Source: Platanthera guangdongensis
Lineage: Eukaryota > Streptophyta > Magnoliopsida > Asparagales > Orchidaceae
Length of the DNA stretch: 64,000 bases
Direction of reading: 5' to 3'
NCBI GenBank assembly: GCA_039583875.1
Contig: CM077147.1
Location: forward strand, 109,910,124-109,974,123
Part shown: positions 33,385 through 45,456 of the stretch, in pieces
How the letters are laid out: the number at the start of each line of letters is the position of its first letter
Numbering within the stretch: the first letter of the stretch is position 1
Translations under genes and position numbers: made by a program
The notes under the pieces: model-generated
What the model was told of the DNA's origin: nothing
Seen by the model: only the letters and a program-made list of their open reading frames with translations
Database searches by the model: none

Positions 33385-35931
33385 TTAAGGTTTATCTGGT
33401 TCCTTGATGACAATCCCTTTGCCTGGCTGAATAGAAGCTTTGACTCCAGCTTCAGTATCAGAAATTAGTTGATTTTTGAGCTTTCTTGTTTCAAAGTGGA
33501 ATGGTTTTGGGAAGTACAAGATATTTATCCCATTCCTGTTTGGAGTACCACTTACCCCTATCATATTGATTTTCAGCAAATGCATTCCATGCAGTTAAGA
33601 TGATGCTCCTGGAGGTTGGCTCCATTTCTCAAAAACAGGCCTAGCCTTAGCCTGTTCTCTGAATCTCTTCTTGGATATTTGGGCCTCTTACTCTTTAAGT
33701 AAAATTGAGTCAGCCATGTCCACTTCCTCACAAATTAATGGCAGTTTGTCCAGTGGAGGGTTGTACATAATCTTGACTGCCTGTTGAATTTCTTCAAACT
33801 CAGAAGGGGGATAAATAACTTGATCTACTTCATGGTGCATCCCTTCCAAGAGTGCAGGTTGGCATCTAGATTATCCTATTTTGTGGTCATCACATAAAGG
33901 TGGATATCCCAAGGTAGCTCTGATACAGTTAGATAAACATTTTGCATGTTCAGAGCTAGCTTGAACTAATACCCTCTCCCCCTTTATGACTTCTCTATGA
34001 ATATGATCTCTAAGATTATTCTTCTGAAACCTTATTTGATTTGTAATATGATAGTTCACAGTTGTATAATAGTCTTTAAACTTCTTTACTTGAGCTAAAA
34101 TTACAGACTCTGAAGTTTTGATAGCAGTAGCAACTGTTGCCAAATCCAGTTTAATCTGTGCTTCTATAGCAGATAATTTGGTGTTCATATTGGTTTTTAT
34201 GTCTAAGGTTTGTTCATCCAATTTTGCCAAGGTGATGGCATATAGTTCCATCAAATTCTCATTCAGTATTCTCTAATTTTCAAGAATAATCCCTTGCTTG
34301 AGAACGAGATCATCAACATCAGTTTTAGTGGTTTGTTGCTGTTTCACACGATATAAAATAACATTACCTCCCTTATGAAAACAGTCTGTCATTTCTTTCT
34401 TAAGCAAATTTACCTCAAATCTGATAGATTTGATGCCATGTGCCAGACTGAACTGCAGTTCCTTGTGGCTTTCATCCACATACTTTTCTAATGCAAGTCT
34501 TTACTCATCAAGTTTGACTTGTAGTTATACTAATAGAGAACTAAAATGTACTGTAGGAGCAGTAGATGTGGAGCTTGCCTTTAAGACTTTCTTATATCCA
34601 CAGCTCTTTTTCCTTAGCTCCATAAACTTTCTTTTCTTAAGTACTGAGGCTGCCCCTCATCTTCAGAATCAGATGATATCTCAGGTTACACTGTTGTGCC
34701 TGGAACATCTACATCTAGTCTTGGGGCTAGGTCTGGCGCCTCCCCCTCAACCCTTGCAGCAGTTGGTGCATCAGCAGAAATATCTTCCTTGTGTACCTCT
34801 TCTTGCTCCCCATGGATGTCAGTCTCTAATTCTTGAATTACTTCAGTCTCAGGACCCTGAGGTTTCTCTAGCAGATCAGGAAAATGCACATCCTGTCCCT
34901 CTCTATTAGAAGGGTCAGTAGTTGTGTTGATGTCATGAACCACTTCCATTACAGTGGGGTCTGCACTCTCACTGTCTAGCTGGGCTTCTTTGACAGTTTC
35001 ACCTGGGACTGATAGCTCTTGATTATCTATTAGATGGATAGGCTCCCCATGGATTTGAGCTTCAGTTCCGATTGTGTGAGTTGGAGACTTCCTGGGTTGT
35101 TATGTGTTATCTTCATCAGAACTATATTCTACTCTTTCTTCTGAGTCACTGGAGGACTCCTCAGCTTGCACTGTATCTTTCTTTGATGTTGTGACATGTT
35201 TGGGCTTCTACTTTGGTGCAGGGTCTTCCTTGGACAATACTCTCTCCCACCTAGACAAGATTGTCATATTCATTCTCCTCATGTTGTTAATTTTGAAACC
35301 AACAATCTGGTTTAGTACATCATGTATACTGACAGCTAGATGCAGACTTAAGATTCTGCCTAGATTTGGCTTCTTAATACTTTCCTTAATCTTGTTAAAG
35401 ATTACTGTACTCAAGTAAGTCTTCACCTTGAAGATGATTCTTGTCATGAGGCTGAACATGTAGGAAGAGATCCTATCATGCCCCCAGTTTTGTAGAGAAG
35501 TACCTTCCTAATTATCTCAGACAGAAACTTCCCTTTGGAGTTCATCCCTTTCCTAGTCATGGATGATCCAATGTTTGTGGTTGAGGGCATCCCACACCAT
35601 TTAAGTGCTTCAACAGTCAAATTAGAATCAACCTCGGTCTATTCTTTTATCCTTGGAAGTTGAAGGGATTTACTCAGACTTTTGACTGTTATTTTTACCG
35701 TTTTATCGTGAACAGTAGACTTGATCTTGTTCCCCTTTGAATTCAATGTAGCGTTGGAATAGAATTCTAGAACTTCCTTCTTCCAATTCTGGTTGATTCT
35801 TAAACAAAATAATCCAGTCCGGGTTCCTGTATTAGGTCCACAACCGCCTTGATTTCTTGTTTAGCATCATTGAACGCTCCCCGAACGAGCTCATAACCTT
35901 CGTTAAAGATGTTGTCCAACTTGGGCACCAT
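33385..35931 (-). pseudogene. Copia-Mc extra 3' reading frame (accessory ORF)
   Basis: Between pol and the 3' LTR lies a region of about 850 codons, broken by stops and shifts, starting at ATG 35931 (MVPKLDNIFNEGYELVRGAF). In order: an N-terminal globular part, an acidic linker (ETEVIQELETDIHGEQEEVHKED, 34750s), a helical, coiled-coil-like region (KLDEQRLALEKYVDESHKEL; KLDEQTLDIKTNMNTKLSAIE, 34479-33871), and a C-terminal segment (33385-33585). The closest analogues by position are the env-like frames of SIRE-type copia elements, but I see no signal peptide or membrane segment. Copia-Md has a second copy with different stops. Confidence 0.75.
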
Positions 35932-35999
35932 TGGAGATGAGAGAAGTGAAGTTGAAGAGAAGGAAGAATAATTTCTTGTCGACACAGACGGTTTGGTGT

Positions 36000-36350
36000 C
36001 GAGATTTTTGAGAGCGTAGTTGACAAGGTCTCGTTTCCACCTATTTGTACTTTTCTAAATAGGTAAGGTTAAAAGGTGGGATAAAATTAGAGTTTCTTAT
36101 GTCGACATAATTTTGATTGTGTCGACATTGACTGCTAAAGTCTCGACAGAGAGTTTAGAGTCTCGACAAATCTATATGTCGACACTAATTTTTGAGTGTC
36201 GACACAGACGACCTTATGTGTCGACACCAACATTTGAGTGTCAACAACTCTATGTGTCGACACCAACTTCTGAGTGTCGACACTGACTTCTTTATGTATC
36301 GACACCAACTTCTGAGTGTCAACACAGACTACTTTATATGTCGACACTAA
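36000..36350. repeat. TCGACA array upstream of Copia-Mc accessory ORF
   Basis: TCGAC/TCAAC elements at 36122, 36143, 36163, 36180, 36199, 36221, 36241, 36257, 36277, 36299, 36319 and 36341 (about 20-bp spacing, 78-bp higher-order period). The equivalent of Md's TATA is degraded here (GTACAAATAGG). Confidence 0.9.
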
Positions 36351-36379
36351 TTTACTTAGAGATATGTTGAGTAGAATTT

Positions 36380-36926
36380 TTATTAATTTACCATCCTATT
36401 CCAGGTTCTTAGTAGATCCAAAGATTATGTCATCAACATATATCTGAACTAGGATAATCTTGCCCTTTGATTCGCTCATGAATAGGGTCTTGTCTATTTT
36501 CCCCCTTGAGAATTTGTTCTCAATGAGAAAAGTAGACAATGTCTCATACCATGCTCTACGGGCATGTTTCAACCCATATAGAGCTTTCTTAAGTCTATAG
36601 ACATGATCATGAAAGTGAGGATATATAAAACCTGATGGCTAGTCCACAAATACTTCTTCTTTTAGATCTCCATTCAGGAATGGTGACTTGACATCCATTT
36701 GAAAGACCTTGAATTCTTTATAGGTTGCATAGGGAAAGAATAGTCTTATTGCTTCCATCCTTGATACTAGGGTAAAGGTCTGGTAAAAGTCTATTCCTTC
36801 TTTCTGCATATAGCCTTTTGCTACCAATCTGGCCTTGTTCTTGACATTAATGCCATTTTCATCTAACTTATTCATGTAGATCCAATTAGTCCCTATTACA
36901 TTATATCCCTTAGGTCTAGGAACCAA
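36380..36926 (-). pseudogene. Copia-Mc reverse transcriptase (RNase H deleted)
   Basis: RVT2 text [23 protein letters not shown], [51 protein letters not shown] (36639-36926), then RLKKALYGLKHA-type text and IYVDDIIFGS on the minus strand at about 36420, with catalytic YVDD intact. Immediately after, the text jumps at about 36405 to the array. Relative to Copia-Md, about 900 bp encoding the RT end and RNase H is absent. Confidence 0.85.
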
Positions 36927-36950
36927 TTTCCAAACTTTGCATCTCTTGAA

Positions 36951-38018
36951 TTAGTTTATCTCTTTCTGCATAGCACCAATCCAGAATGAATCTTGGATAG
37001 CCTCTTCAAACTTCTTTGGTTGCATTTGAGATAGAAGGCTTGAACAAATTGCTGAGTTGAAGCTCTTGCTTCTGGTCATTACACAATGACTTGCATCACC
37101 AACGATTTGATGAGCTGGATGATCTCTTAAATGTCCCAAAGCTAAAGGTAATCTTTCTTCAGCTTGCTGATCCTCAATGTCATCAACTGGTTGTTCTTCA
37201 TTCTCAGCTTGTAAGTCTTGAGCTCCCCCCTGGACAGCATCCATCATCTTCACTCTCTTGGCCTGCTAGTTTATCTTCCCTAATGGTCAGATTGTTCATC
37301 TTATCTTTTAAACCCGCAGGACTAGAAGAAGTGCTAGGCAGCTCACAGTTAATTAAATTATACTAATCAAAGACAATATGGACAGATTCTTCTACAATTT
37401 GTGTAGTCAAGTTATAGTCCTATATGCTCTACTATTATTATTGTACCCAACAAATATCCCTTCTTGGCACCTTCTAGTAAACTTAGTTAAAAAAACTTAC
37501 CATTGTTTAGTACATAACACTTGCTACCAAAAATCTTAAAATAGGACAAATATGGTTTTCTGCCTTTCAGTATCTCATAGGGAGTCTTTTTTTTTGACTT
37601 TTAGTGATGGAAGTTCTATTGAGAACATGACAAGTAATATTTACTACCTCAGCCCAAAAATATTCTGGGAGAGAAGTGTCATTTAACAAAGTCCTACCTG
37701 CATCAATTAGAGTTCTGTTCTTCCTTTCAGCAATTCCGTTTTGCTGGGGAGTTTTAGGTGAGGAGAATTATTAATGAATCTCAAGCCCTTCACAGAACTT
37801 TGTCATGCATTCAGACTGAAACTCAGTCCCGTGATCACTCTGATCTTGACCACAGAACTATTAAATTTATTATGAATTTGCTTGACAAAAGTTTGGAAGA
37901 TATCTGGTGTTTCAGATTTTCTCATTAAGAAAAATACCAAAGCAAACCAAGAAAAGACATCAACCACCACAGGGGTATAGACTTTCCTACCTAGACTATG
38001 AACTGGCATGGGACCAAA
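36951..38018 (-). pseudogene. Copia-Mc integrase, truncated by D element
   Basis: Contains VHSLGRKVYTPVVVDVFSWF and FQTFVKQIHNKFNSSVVKI (37803-38009), then degraded core and C-terminal pieces, plus a linker with EDQQAEERLPLALGHLRDHPAHQIVGD (36951-37253). Compared with Copia-Md (55291-56046) it has extra stops and shifts. Its upstream part is cut at 38018, where the D LTR begins; the rest of the element is missing. Confidence 0.8.
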
Positions 38019-39764
38019 TGATGTAAACTGAAATCGTAGATATGATTTTAAACAAAGAAATTTGAAATTTACTTTTAAAACTTGTAGTACTAGTGTGATT
38101 TTCTAAAGCAAACGAAGGGACACAGTCAATCTCAAATTCATAGACACGTCTACGAGCCTAACGTTCAAACATATTCAATGTCATAACTTAATTCTTCCAC
38201 AAGTATAGACTGGAGTAGGAAATAAAAAAGAAACAGGGTTATGAAAAATAACGTCAAATAGAAAACAAGACAATTAAGGCAACATGCTCTGATTTTTAAT
38301 AATCAACTAAATATTAAGCATATCATTTTGTTAACAGGAACTAACAAAGGAGATTTGGCTCGAAGATATACCAACTGGTTATCAAGAAAACAACCGCTGG
38401 AATGGCAAAGAACTGTGGCAAGCTCGGCGCCAGAGTTGTCACTGGGGGAGGAGGGCCGGGAAAGCTTTGTCGGGGTCGACCGGCCTCGAAGGGAGGCAGA
38501 AGCACCGAACGGCCTCACTTTCCTCGCCAGGTCCAGTGGACTTGTTTCCGGTGGTAGAACACATGGAAGGGTTCGCCAGAGTTAAGATGGCGGTGGCCGA
38601 CGGAGGAGAGCTCGGCGATCTCTCCTGAAGGAAAACAGAAGGGAAACGACGGGTTATCGGGCCGGCTAACCGAGAAATAGAGAAGCACTGTTCCCGATTT
38701 CTGCCAACCTCTTTTTGGGATAAAATAATGATATTTTTGGGCGCTTACCTTGATTATCCTATTACCTAATTTTGCGAATCTTTTTATTTAAGGATTTATT
38801 GGATGATTACCTCAATAAGCCATACGAGTGCATGAAATAAAATACATGTGCGCTAATACATGCGCTACAAATATCGCCATACAAATGCGTGAAAGAAAAT
38901 ACACATGCGCTAATATATGCGCAACAAATATCAAAATATAGTTTCATGAAATAAAATAAGACACATGATGCGACACAGGTTGCATCAATTCTCCCGGGGT
39001 TGAAAAATATCGACCCCGTCGAGAGTGTAATGTTGCCCACGACAAGAAAATCCAACCGTCGATCTGGACCTGCTCTGTTACTGACATGTCTTGGATGGTG
39101 GTGCGTAGTGAGGCAAAGAAGGATCCTCCACTGCAGCTCTGGACATGTAGGAAAACTCCCTTTCCTGAAAAATACAGGAAACCAATCTCCTTCGAAAAAA
39201 TATAATTCCCGGTGAAAGAATCAACCAAAGAATTATAATTTTTCGAATATGCCCGCGAACAGTTAGTCGAAATTTTATGTATGATATTTATATGACCAGA
39301 AAAAATCAGAGCATAAAAAGGAATGGTATCACAAAATATGGGAGAGCGGGGATCGGAGAGATGGGGTGGGAAGCAAATAAGCTCGACTTGTGGAGTTATT
39401 AATTCACATCGCATCGTATGCTCTCCTGTCAGACACATATGAGCATCCTTTACACTGAAATCGACTATCCCAAACATTTCACACGATCGAATCTGACTAA
39501 CGTTACAAACTTTAAAATGAATCCCAAATTTAATATTTAAAATTTTCCAGAGAAATCCTTTAAATCTAGTGTCTTTGTTTGGTGTGAAAATTTTTGGCGT
39601 TTCCTATTATCCTTAGAACACGAGTTTTCTTGAATAAATCAATAATTTGATAGTAAAAATCTTCATACATATTTATAATTATGGGATAATGTAGTGACAC
39701 AAAATGATGTTCCCCAAATATAAAATCAATATACGGTGGTGATTCTAATGTGAGTGATACATCA
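38019..39764 (-). mobile_element. D-family LTR copy Da
   Basis: Termini TGATGTA...TACATCA form a 7-bp inverted pair. The body matches Db and Dc. It lacks about 240 bp present in those copies (break at about 38728, GATATTTTT|GGGCGCTTACC). Contains the conserved minus-strand reading frame (see Db), here with a 1-bp shift near 39590. An uninterrupted GGATGGTGGTGCGTAG at about 39094-39110 is the empty-site counterpart of the Gypsy-2 insertion. Confidence 0.85.
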
Positions 39765-40366
39765 CTGATAATTCCTTCTCTGGAGGGGACTCGGAAATAA
39801 TCTCAGCGACTAGAGGCGGTGCCTTAGTGTAAGCAAGTGGGAGCACCATATCAGTCGGGATGAGGGGATGAGGAGGAAGCTCTTCTTCCTGGAGCTGGGG
39901 CTCAAGAAGAACCTCCTCGAATAAAGTGAGTGCTTCAATGGAGACAAGTGGGGTCAAGGTGCTCGTGGGAGAAATGACGAGTCTAGAAAGTGGACTATTA
40001 ATAATTCGAAGTCCGGGTTCCACTAATTGATACGTAGTGGGAATGTAGTCAGGAAAATTATTTTGTTTGCGCAATGTCATTTCAAGATTGTGTAGGTCGG
40101 TGCACAACCACGTCAGATTCTGCGTGAGTTCAGCAGTGACGAACTCAACGTTTTTCATTAAAATTTTCATTCATTCTTCGAGACTCTCCATTTTTTAAAA
40201 TTATTATTACTATTATTATTGTTTTTTAAGTAATATAAAGATTTTTTTATATATAATATTTTTTTTAAAAAAAAAGTTAAATATATTTTAAAATAGATTT
40301 GCTTTAATTTTTCTTTTTTTTTTGAAATTCGGATAGCGTGATTCCCAATAGGAGCGAATCACATAC
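39765..40366 (-). other. D-element short internal region with an unrecognised ORF
   Basis: Only about 600 bp separate the LTR end from the primer-binding site. A minus-strand frame (39745-40170) runs MKILMKNVEFVTAELTQNLTWLCTDL, then a Pro/Glu-rich tail (EPQLQEEELPPHPLIP), and stops shortly after entering the LTR. No pol is present, so the element is non-autonomous. 40190-40330 is a T/A-rich low-complexity run. Confidence 0.5.
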
Positions 40367-40378
40367 GCCCTGATACCA
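40367..40378 (-). other. D-element primer-binding site
   Basis: Minus strand TGGTATCAGGGC, initiator-Met tRNA type, three bases from the LTR start at 40382. Establishes that D is an LTR element in minus orientation. Confidence 0.85.
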
Positions 40379-41707
40379 AACTGATGTAAACTAAAATCCC
40401 ATATATGATTTTAAATAAAGAAATTTGAAATTTACTTTTAAAAGTTGTAGTACTAGTGTGATTTTCTCGAGCAAACGGAGGGAGACAGTCAATCTCAAAT
40501 TCATAGACTCGTCTACGAGCCTAACGTTCAAACATAGTCAACGACATAACTTAATTATTCCACAAGTATAGACTTGAGTAGGAAATAAAAAGGAAACATG
40601 GTTATGAAAAATAACGTCAAACAAAAAACAAGACAATTAAGGCAACATGCTCTGATTTTTAATAATCAACTAAATATTAAGCATATCATTTTGTTAACAG
40701 GAACTAGCAAAGGAGATTTGGCTCGAAGATATACCAACTGGTCCTCAAGAAAACAACTGCTGGAATGGCAAAGAATAGTTGTAGGCTCGTCGCTGGAGTT
40801 GTCACTGGGGGAGGAGGGCCGGGAAAGCTTTGTCGGGGTCGACCGGCCTCGAAGGGAGGAGGAAGCACCGAACGGCCTCAGCATCCTTGCCAGGTCCAGT
40901 GGACTTGTTTCTGGTGGTAGAATACAGGGAAGGGTTTGCCGGAGTTAAGAGGCACGGTGGCCGGCGGAGGAGGGCTCGGCGATCTCTCCTGAAGAAAAAA
41001 CAGAAGGGAAACGACGGGTTATCGGGCTGGCTAACCGAGAAGTAGAGAAAGCTCTGTTCCCGACTTCTGAGAACCTCTTTTTGGGATAAAAGAATGATAT
41101 TTTATAGGAGGAATATTGAATTGGTATGGTGAGGGGGGGGGTCAGCTGCCTTGAGATGTCATTAAAATGGAAATAAATAATCAAAAGATAGTAATATGGG
41201 TAAGAGAGAAATTAATTGCTAAGAGAGAAAAATAAAGTTTTTAAAAACTTTCTAGAAGCAGAATTGTTTCTTCCCTACTAACTAATTTCAAAATTGGGTT
41301 TTGCCTAAAATGAGATATGCTTAATTTTTATAATAAATTGTTATTGAGCGCTTGCCCTAATTATCCTATTACCTAATTTGGCGAATCTTCTTATTTAAGG
41401 TCTTATTGGACGATTACCTGAATAAGCCATACGAGTGCACAAAATAAAATACATGTGCGCTAATACATGCGCTACAAATATCGCCATAAAATGCGTGAAA
41501 GAAAATACACATGCGCTAATATATGCGCAACAAATATCAAAATATAGTTGCATGAAATAAAATAAGACACATGATGCGACACAGGTAGCATCAATTCTCC
41601 CGAGGTTGAAAAATCTCGACCCCGTCGAGAGTGTAATGTAGCCTGCGACAAGAAAATCAAACCGTCAATCCGGACCTGCTTCGTTACTGTCATGTCCTGG
41701 ATGGTGG

Positions 41708-44008
41708 TGTAACACCCCCTATCCGTCGCATAGTATATAGCAGTAGGTCCGGCCGGGGCCCGACGCCATATACCACAGACAGACCGGGTGGTTACGTATG
41801 GAAACCATCCAACCAATCTCAACGTCCTACACAGAGCATTCTAGCGGAAGCAGTTTATAAGTTGTAAACAAGAACCCAGCATTAGAGCACGAATGTCCAC
41901 TATTACATAATTAGGAATGTCATACAAAATACCCAAAATCGGCCTTAAGGCCTTACAGAGTGTTTCACTTGAATAATACATGATTTACAAACCTCGGCAC
42001 GCAGGCCGGTCATACATGAATAAAACAGAAACATTTCTACTTGGGCCTTCGAGGGCCAGCTTCGCAAAAAGGCTTTAGCCCGCTATTGACCGCTTGGTCC
42101 AGCTGCACCTGCAAGCAACAAACCACCGCACGGTGGCAAAACAAGGCAACGGTCAGCAATGCTGACCAAATTATAACGATCCCGCCCCCAACTCGGGGCG
42201 GCGATGCTCCTTCCCTGCATTTCATTAGCATAAGCGAGCAATACATATAGCCATAGCCTTTTCATCACAGACGTTGGCTCGTACGGCCACACGTCCCGTG
42301 CACTCAGGGCACATTCTCGGTGAACCGGTCGATGTCACGTCAATTAAAGCCATTAACATTCCGGACTCACCACCGCCACTTAGACGGCCAAACCTATGAG
42401 CAATTCGTCTTCCTGGCCTGGGTCACGTCAATTAAAGCCATAGACCGCCGAAGACTCACATCTATGCCAACGGCGAGTGCCACGTAACCTTAGGTCTCTC
42501 TAGCCCGAACGACATAGAGCGGGTACGGTTCCATCTAACCCGTGCTCACATCGCAACGACAATTTAAGCCATTTGCGCGGGTCAAACTTCCACCGAGTCC
42601 CATTCTACCGCAAGACACATAACCCTGTTATGTTCAAGTTGGCTCTCAGGCCACCAAGTTGGCAAGATCTCGTATCCGCCAAGTTTTCCGGGTGCACCTT
42701 TGGGTTAGTCCCCAAGGCTCTCTGCTGCAATCTACCGCGTAGAAAACCCGAAAAACAACCAATAGCACGGAGTCTTCTCCGGCCTTATGCAATGCAACAT
42801 CACCGATCCAGACCAACATGTCCGGGTAGGCTTCACACAGAATGCCTATGTCCGTTCTCGCATACGGACTCTAAACAACGGGGACTTTACATATCTACCC
42901 GAAGGAACGCCTCCAACTCTCCACAAACTCGCGAGAGCGGGCTTCCTATGCTAAGAAAGAGAGCTATTCATGCTCAAGTTGAGGATCGTTAACCTTGAGT
43001 TCCTCTTTGGCGCCATCGAAAAAGTAATCGGATAGAAATCACCGCACTTGCATTGCCTCCGTGGATCCGGAGTCGGCTTGCGATTCGGAGCTCCGAAGCT
43101 CCTCCAATGGCGGATCTAGCTCTTCTTCTTCTTGCCTTAGCTCTCCTCTCTCCAAGGATTTAGAAAGAGAACAAGTGAGGAAAAGTGAGGTTTTCCAAGT
43201 CAACTCACGGGTATATCCTCTCAGGAACAACCCCCAGCCGTCGGATCTCAACCTAAGGAAACGAACGGCTTTGATTCGGGGCTGAAATGCCCAATCTGGG
43301 CCGAACACGGCCTGGCACACGCCCGTGTCCAGGGCCGTGTGCCGCATTCGCCGTCAAAATCGAATCACCTGGAACCTCACACGGGTATCGAACACGCCCG
43401 TGTTCGAGCTGACACGCCCGTGTTCCACCTAACACGGCCGTGTAGCCGGCCGTGTACACCATGATTTTCCCCCATTTTCAACCCGAGCACTGCACGGGTT
43501 CTAGGACACGCCCGTGTCCTTGCCCGTGTCACATTGACACGCCTGGACCCCAGGCCGTGTACACGGGACATTTCGTCGAGGGAAGAACGACGACTTGTTG
43601 ACACGGCCTTGGACACGCCCGTGTCCTAGGCCATGTTCCTTGTCTCGACGATCGTCGAGTGAATCTCGACGACTCCCCGGGACGATCGTCGACACGGGTC
43701 GACACGCCCTGCGACACGCCCGTGTCGCAGGCCGTGTGCCCATTCTCGACGAATCGTCGAGTATAACTCGACGACTTCACGGCTAAGTGTCGACACGGGT
43801 CGACACGCCCTGCGACACGCCCGTGTCGCAGGCCGTGTGCCCACTCTCGACGAATCGTCGAGTAAAACACGACGACTTCGCGGCTAAGTGTCGACACACG
43901 CTTGAAACGCCCTGGGACACGCCCGTGTCCCAGGCCGTGTGCCTGCTGCCAGAACCCAAACTGGCCCAAAACGTCCCCCTTTGCTTCTTTGAGTTTCGGG
44001 GCGTTACA
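41708..44008 (-). mobile_element. Gypsy-2 3' LTR (2301 bp)
   Basis: Full-length LTR. It retains 465 bp at the U5 end (41708 to about 42173) that the 5' LTR lacks; the LTR fragment at 13087-13493 confirms that this part is genuine. Contains the palindrome array 43290-43960. The minus-strand frame 42037-42108 follows AG|GTGCAG and ends in TAG. It is in phase with the LTR mini-exon but may be coincidental. Confidence 0.95.
43290..43960. repeat. Palindrome array with 101-bp tandem repeats, Gypsy-2 3' LTR
   Basis: ACACGCCCGTGT, ACACGGCCGTGT, CGACGATCGTCG and CGACGAATCGTCG recur. GTCGACACGGGTCGACACGC starts at 43688 and 43789, with a diverged third unit at 43890 (period 101). Also present in the 5' LTR at about 50013-50683. 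Confidence 0.95.
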
Positions 44009-44028
44009 ACTCTCCCCCTCTTAAAAGA
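44009..44028 (-). other. Gypsy-2 polypurine tract
   Basis: Minus strand TTTTAAGAGGGGGAGAGT lies directly before the 3' LTR; it primes plus-strand cDNA synthesis. Confidence 0.9.
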
Positions 44029-44043
44029 ATTTCGCCCACGAAA

Positions 44044-44268
44044 TTACATAAAGGAAAGACATACAAAACCAAAATTTGTACCTGAGCGGAACAACTCCGG
44101 ATACTCGTCAAGCATAGTCTGCTCTCGCTCCCAGGAGAGCTCCTCACGACCGCAATTGTCCCACCGGACCTTGACCATCCTGATCTCTTTATTGCGTAGC
44201 CGCTTGACCTCCGAGTCCTCAATCCGCACGGGCTTGACCTTTGTCGTTAGCCCACTATCCACCGGCAC
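44044..44268 (-). pseudogene. Gypsy-2 chromodomain-like C-terminus of Pol
   Basis: In frame with the integrase after a single TAA (at about 44269-44271): KPVRIEDSEVKRLRNKEI, MVKVRWDNCGREELSWERE, MLDEYPELF. Aromatic/tryptophan positions and spacing match the chromodomain of Del/Tekay-type chromoviruses, which binds heterochromatic histone marks. The stop would remove it from the protein. Confidence 0.85.
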
Positions 44269-45453
44269 TTAATCAACCGCGATCACTTGCGTAGGCTCTT
44301 GCACCGCCTTCTGAAGCACTGAAATGTGGAATACATCATGTAAACCACTTAGCTCCACTGAAAGCTTCAACCTATAGGCTGCTTCGCCAACTCGCTCCAG
44401 AACCTCAAACGGTCCAAGGTACCTCGGGCTTAGCTTTTTCAATCGCCGCACCCGCGAGACACCCTTGAACGGCTTGATCTTTAAGTATACATAATCGCCC
44501 ACAGCGAACTCCACGTTCCTGTGTTTGGCATTATAGTACTTTGCTTGCCGGTCCTGAGCAATAAGCAACCTCTCCCGAATGGTTCTCACCAAAGAAGTAG
44601 CACCCTCTACTTCCGATCGCTTATACAACTTTGACTCACCCGTTTCTATCCAAGACAACGGCGTGCGACATCTTCTACCATATAGGGCCTCGAAGGGCGC
44701 CATCTGAATACTTGCTTGGTAGCTGTTGTTGTATGCGAACTCCACCAAATAAAGGTGGTCTTCCCATTGCTTTCCAAAATCCAAGACACACATGCGAAGC
44801 ATGTCTTCCATGGTTCTATTCACCCTCTCGGTCTGCCCATCCGTTTGTGGGTGGAAGGCTGTGCTAAACTTCAGCTTTGTTCCCAACATTTGCTGCACCA
44901 GCCTCCAATCATTGGACGTGAACCGCCCATCTCGGTCACTCACGATGCTGCGGGGCACACCATGAAGCCGTACTATATTATCCACATAAAGCTTTGCCAG
45001 CTTCTCCACCGGATCATCCTTCCTATGCGGAATAAAATGCGACACCTTCGTTAATCGATCCACGACCACCCAAATGGCGTCGTTCCCCTTTTGCGACCTT
45101 GGCAAACCGTGCACAAAGTCCATAGAGATGTCGTCAAATTTCCACTCCGGAATAGGCAAGGACTTAAGAAATCCTCCCGGCTTTTGGCACTCCGCCTTTA
45201 CCAAGGCGCAGGTTTGGCACTTCGCTACGTATAGCGCCACATCCTTTTTCAAACCCGGCCACCAAAACAGTTTCTTCACATCGCGGTACATCTTCGTGCT
45301 CCCCGGGTGAATCGAGTACTTGGTATGATGTGCCTCGTACAACAACTCCACCCGTAAATTGCCCACGCTTGGGACGCACAGACGACCGTCTTTCCAAAGC
45401 AATCCGTCCTCCACGACGAATTGGGAATTTGACCCATCTAGAGCCTCTATCAT
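44269..45453 (-). pseudogene. Gypsy-2 integrase
   Basis: A 394-codon open frame in phase with RT-RNase H, separated from it by one TAG at about 45457. The zinc region is HHTKYSIHPGSTKMY then CQTCALVKAEC. Core residues are D in SMDFVHGLPRS, D in VSDRDGRF and E in FHPQTDGQTERVNRT, all intact. The C-terminal part is KKLSPRYLGPFEVLERVG and GLHDVFHISVLQ. It inserts cDNA into host chromatin. Protein length and motifs are typical for the group. Confidence 0.9.
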
Positions 45454-45456
45454 GGA

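Noticed and set aside
33385..35931. Accessory ORF of Copia-M as a viral-type envelope gene
   Set aside because: Position fits env-like frames, but no signal peptide, transmembrane segment or cysteine-rich ectodomain is visible; acidic and coiled-coil content points elsewhere.
38019..39764. D as a DNA transposon or MITE because of TGATGTA/TACATCA inverted ends
   Set aside because: A tRNA-Met primer-binding site sits at the internal edge (40367-40378) and the copies flank an internal region as direct repeats, so these are LTRs.
43377..43969. Long overlapping minus-strand frames (also 50100-50905 and plus frames at 43595-43786) rich in RTRAC/GHGRV peptides
   Set aside because: They are translations of the ACACGGGCGTGT / CGACGATCGTCG palindrome array; composition follows the repeat, not a protein.
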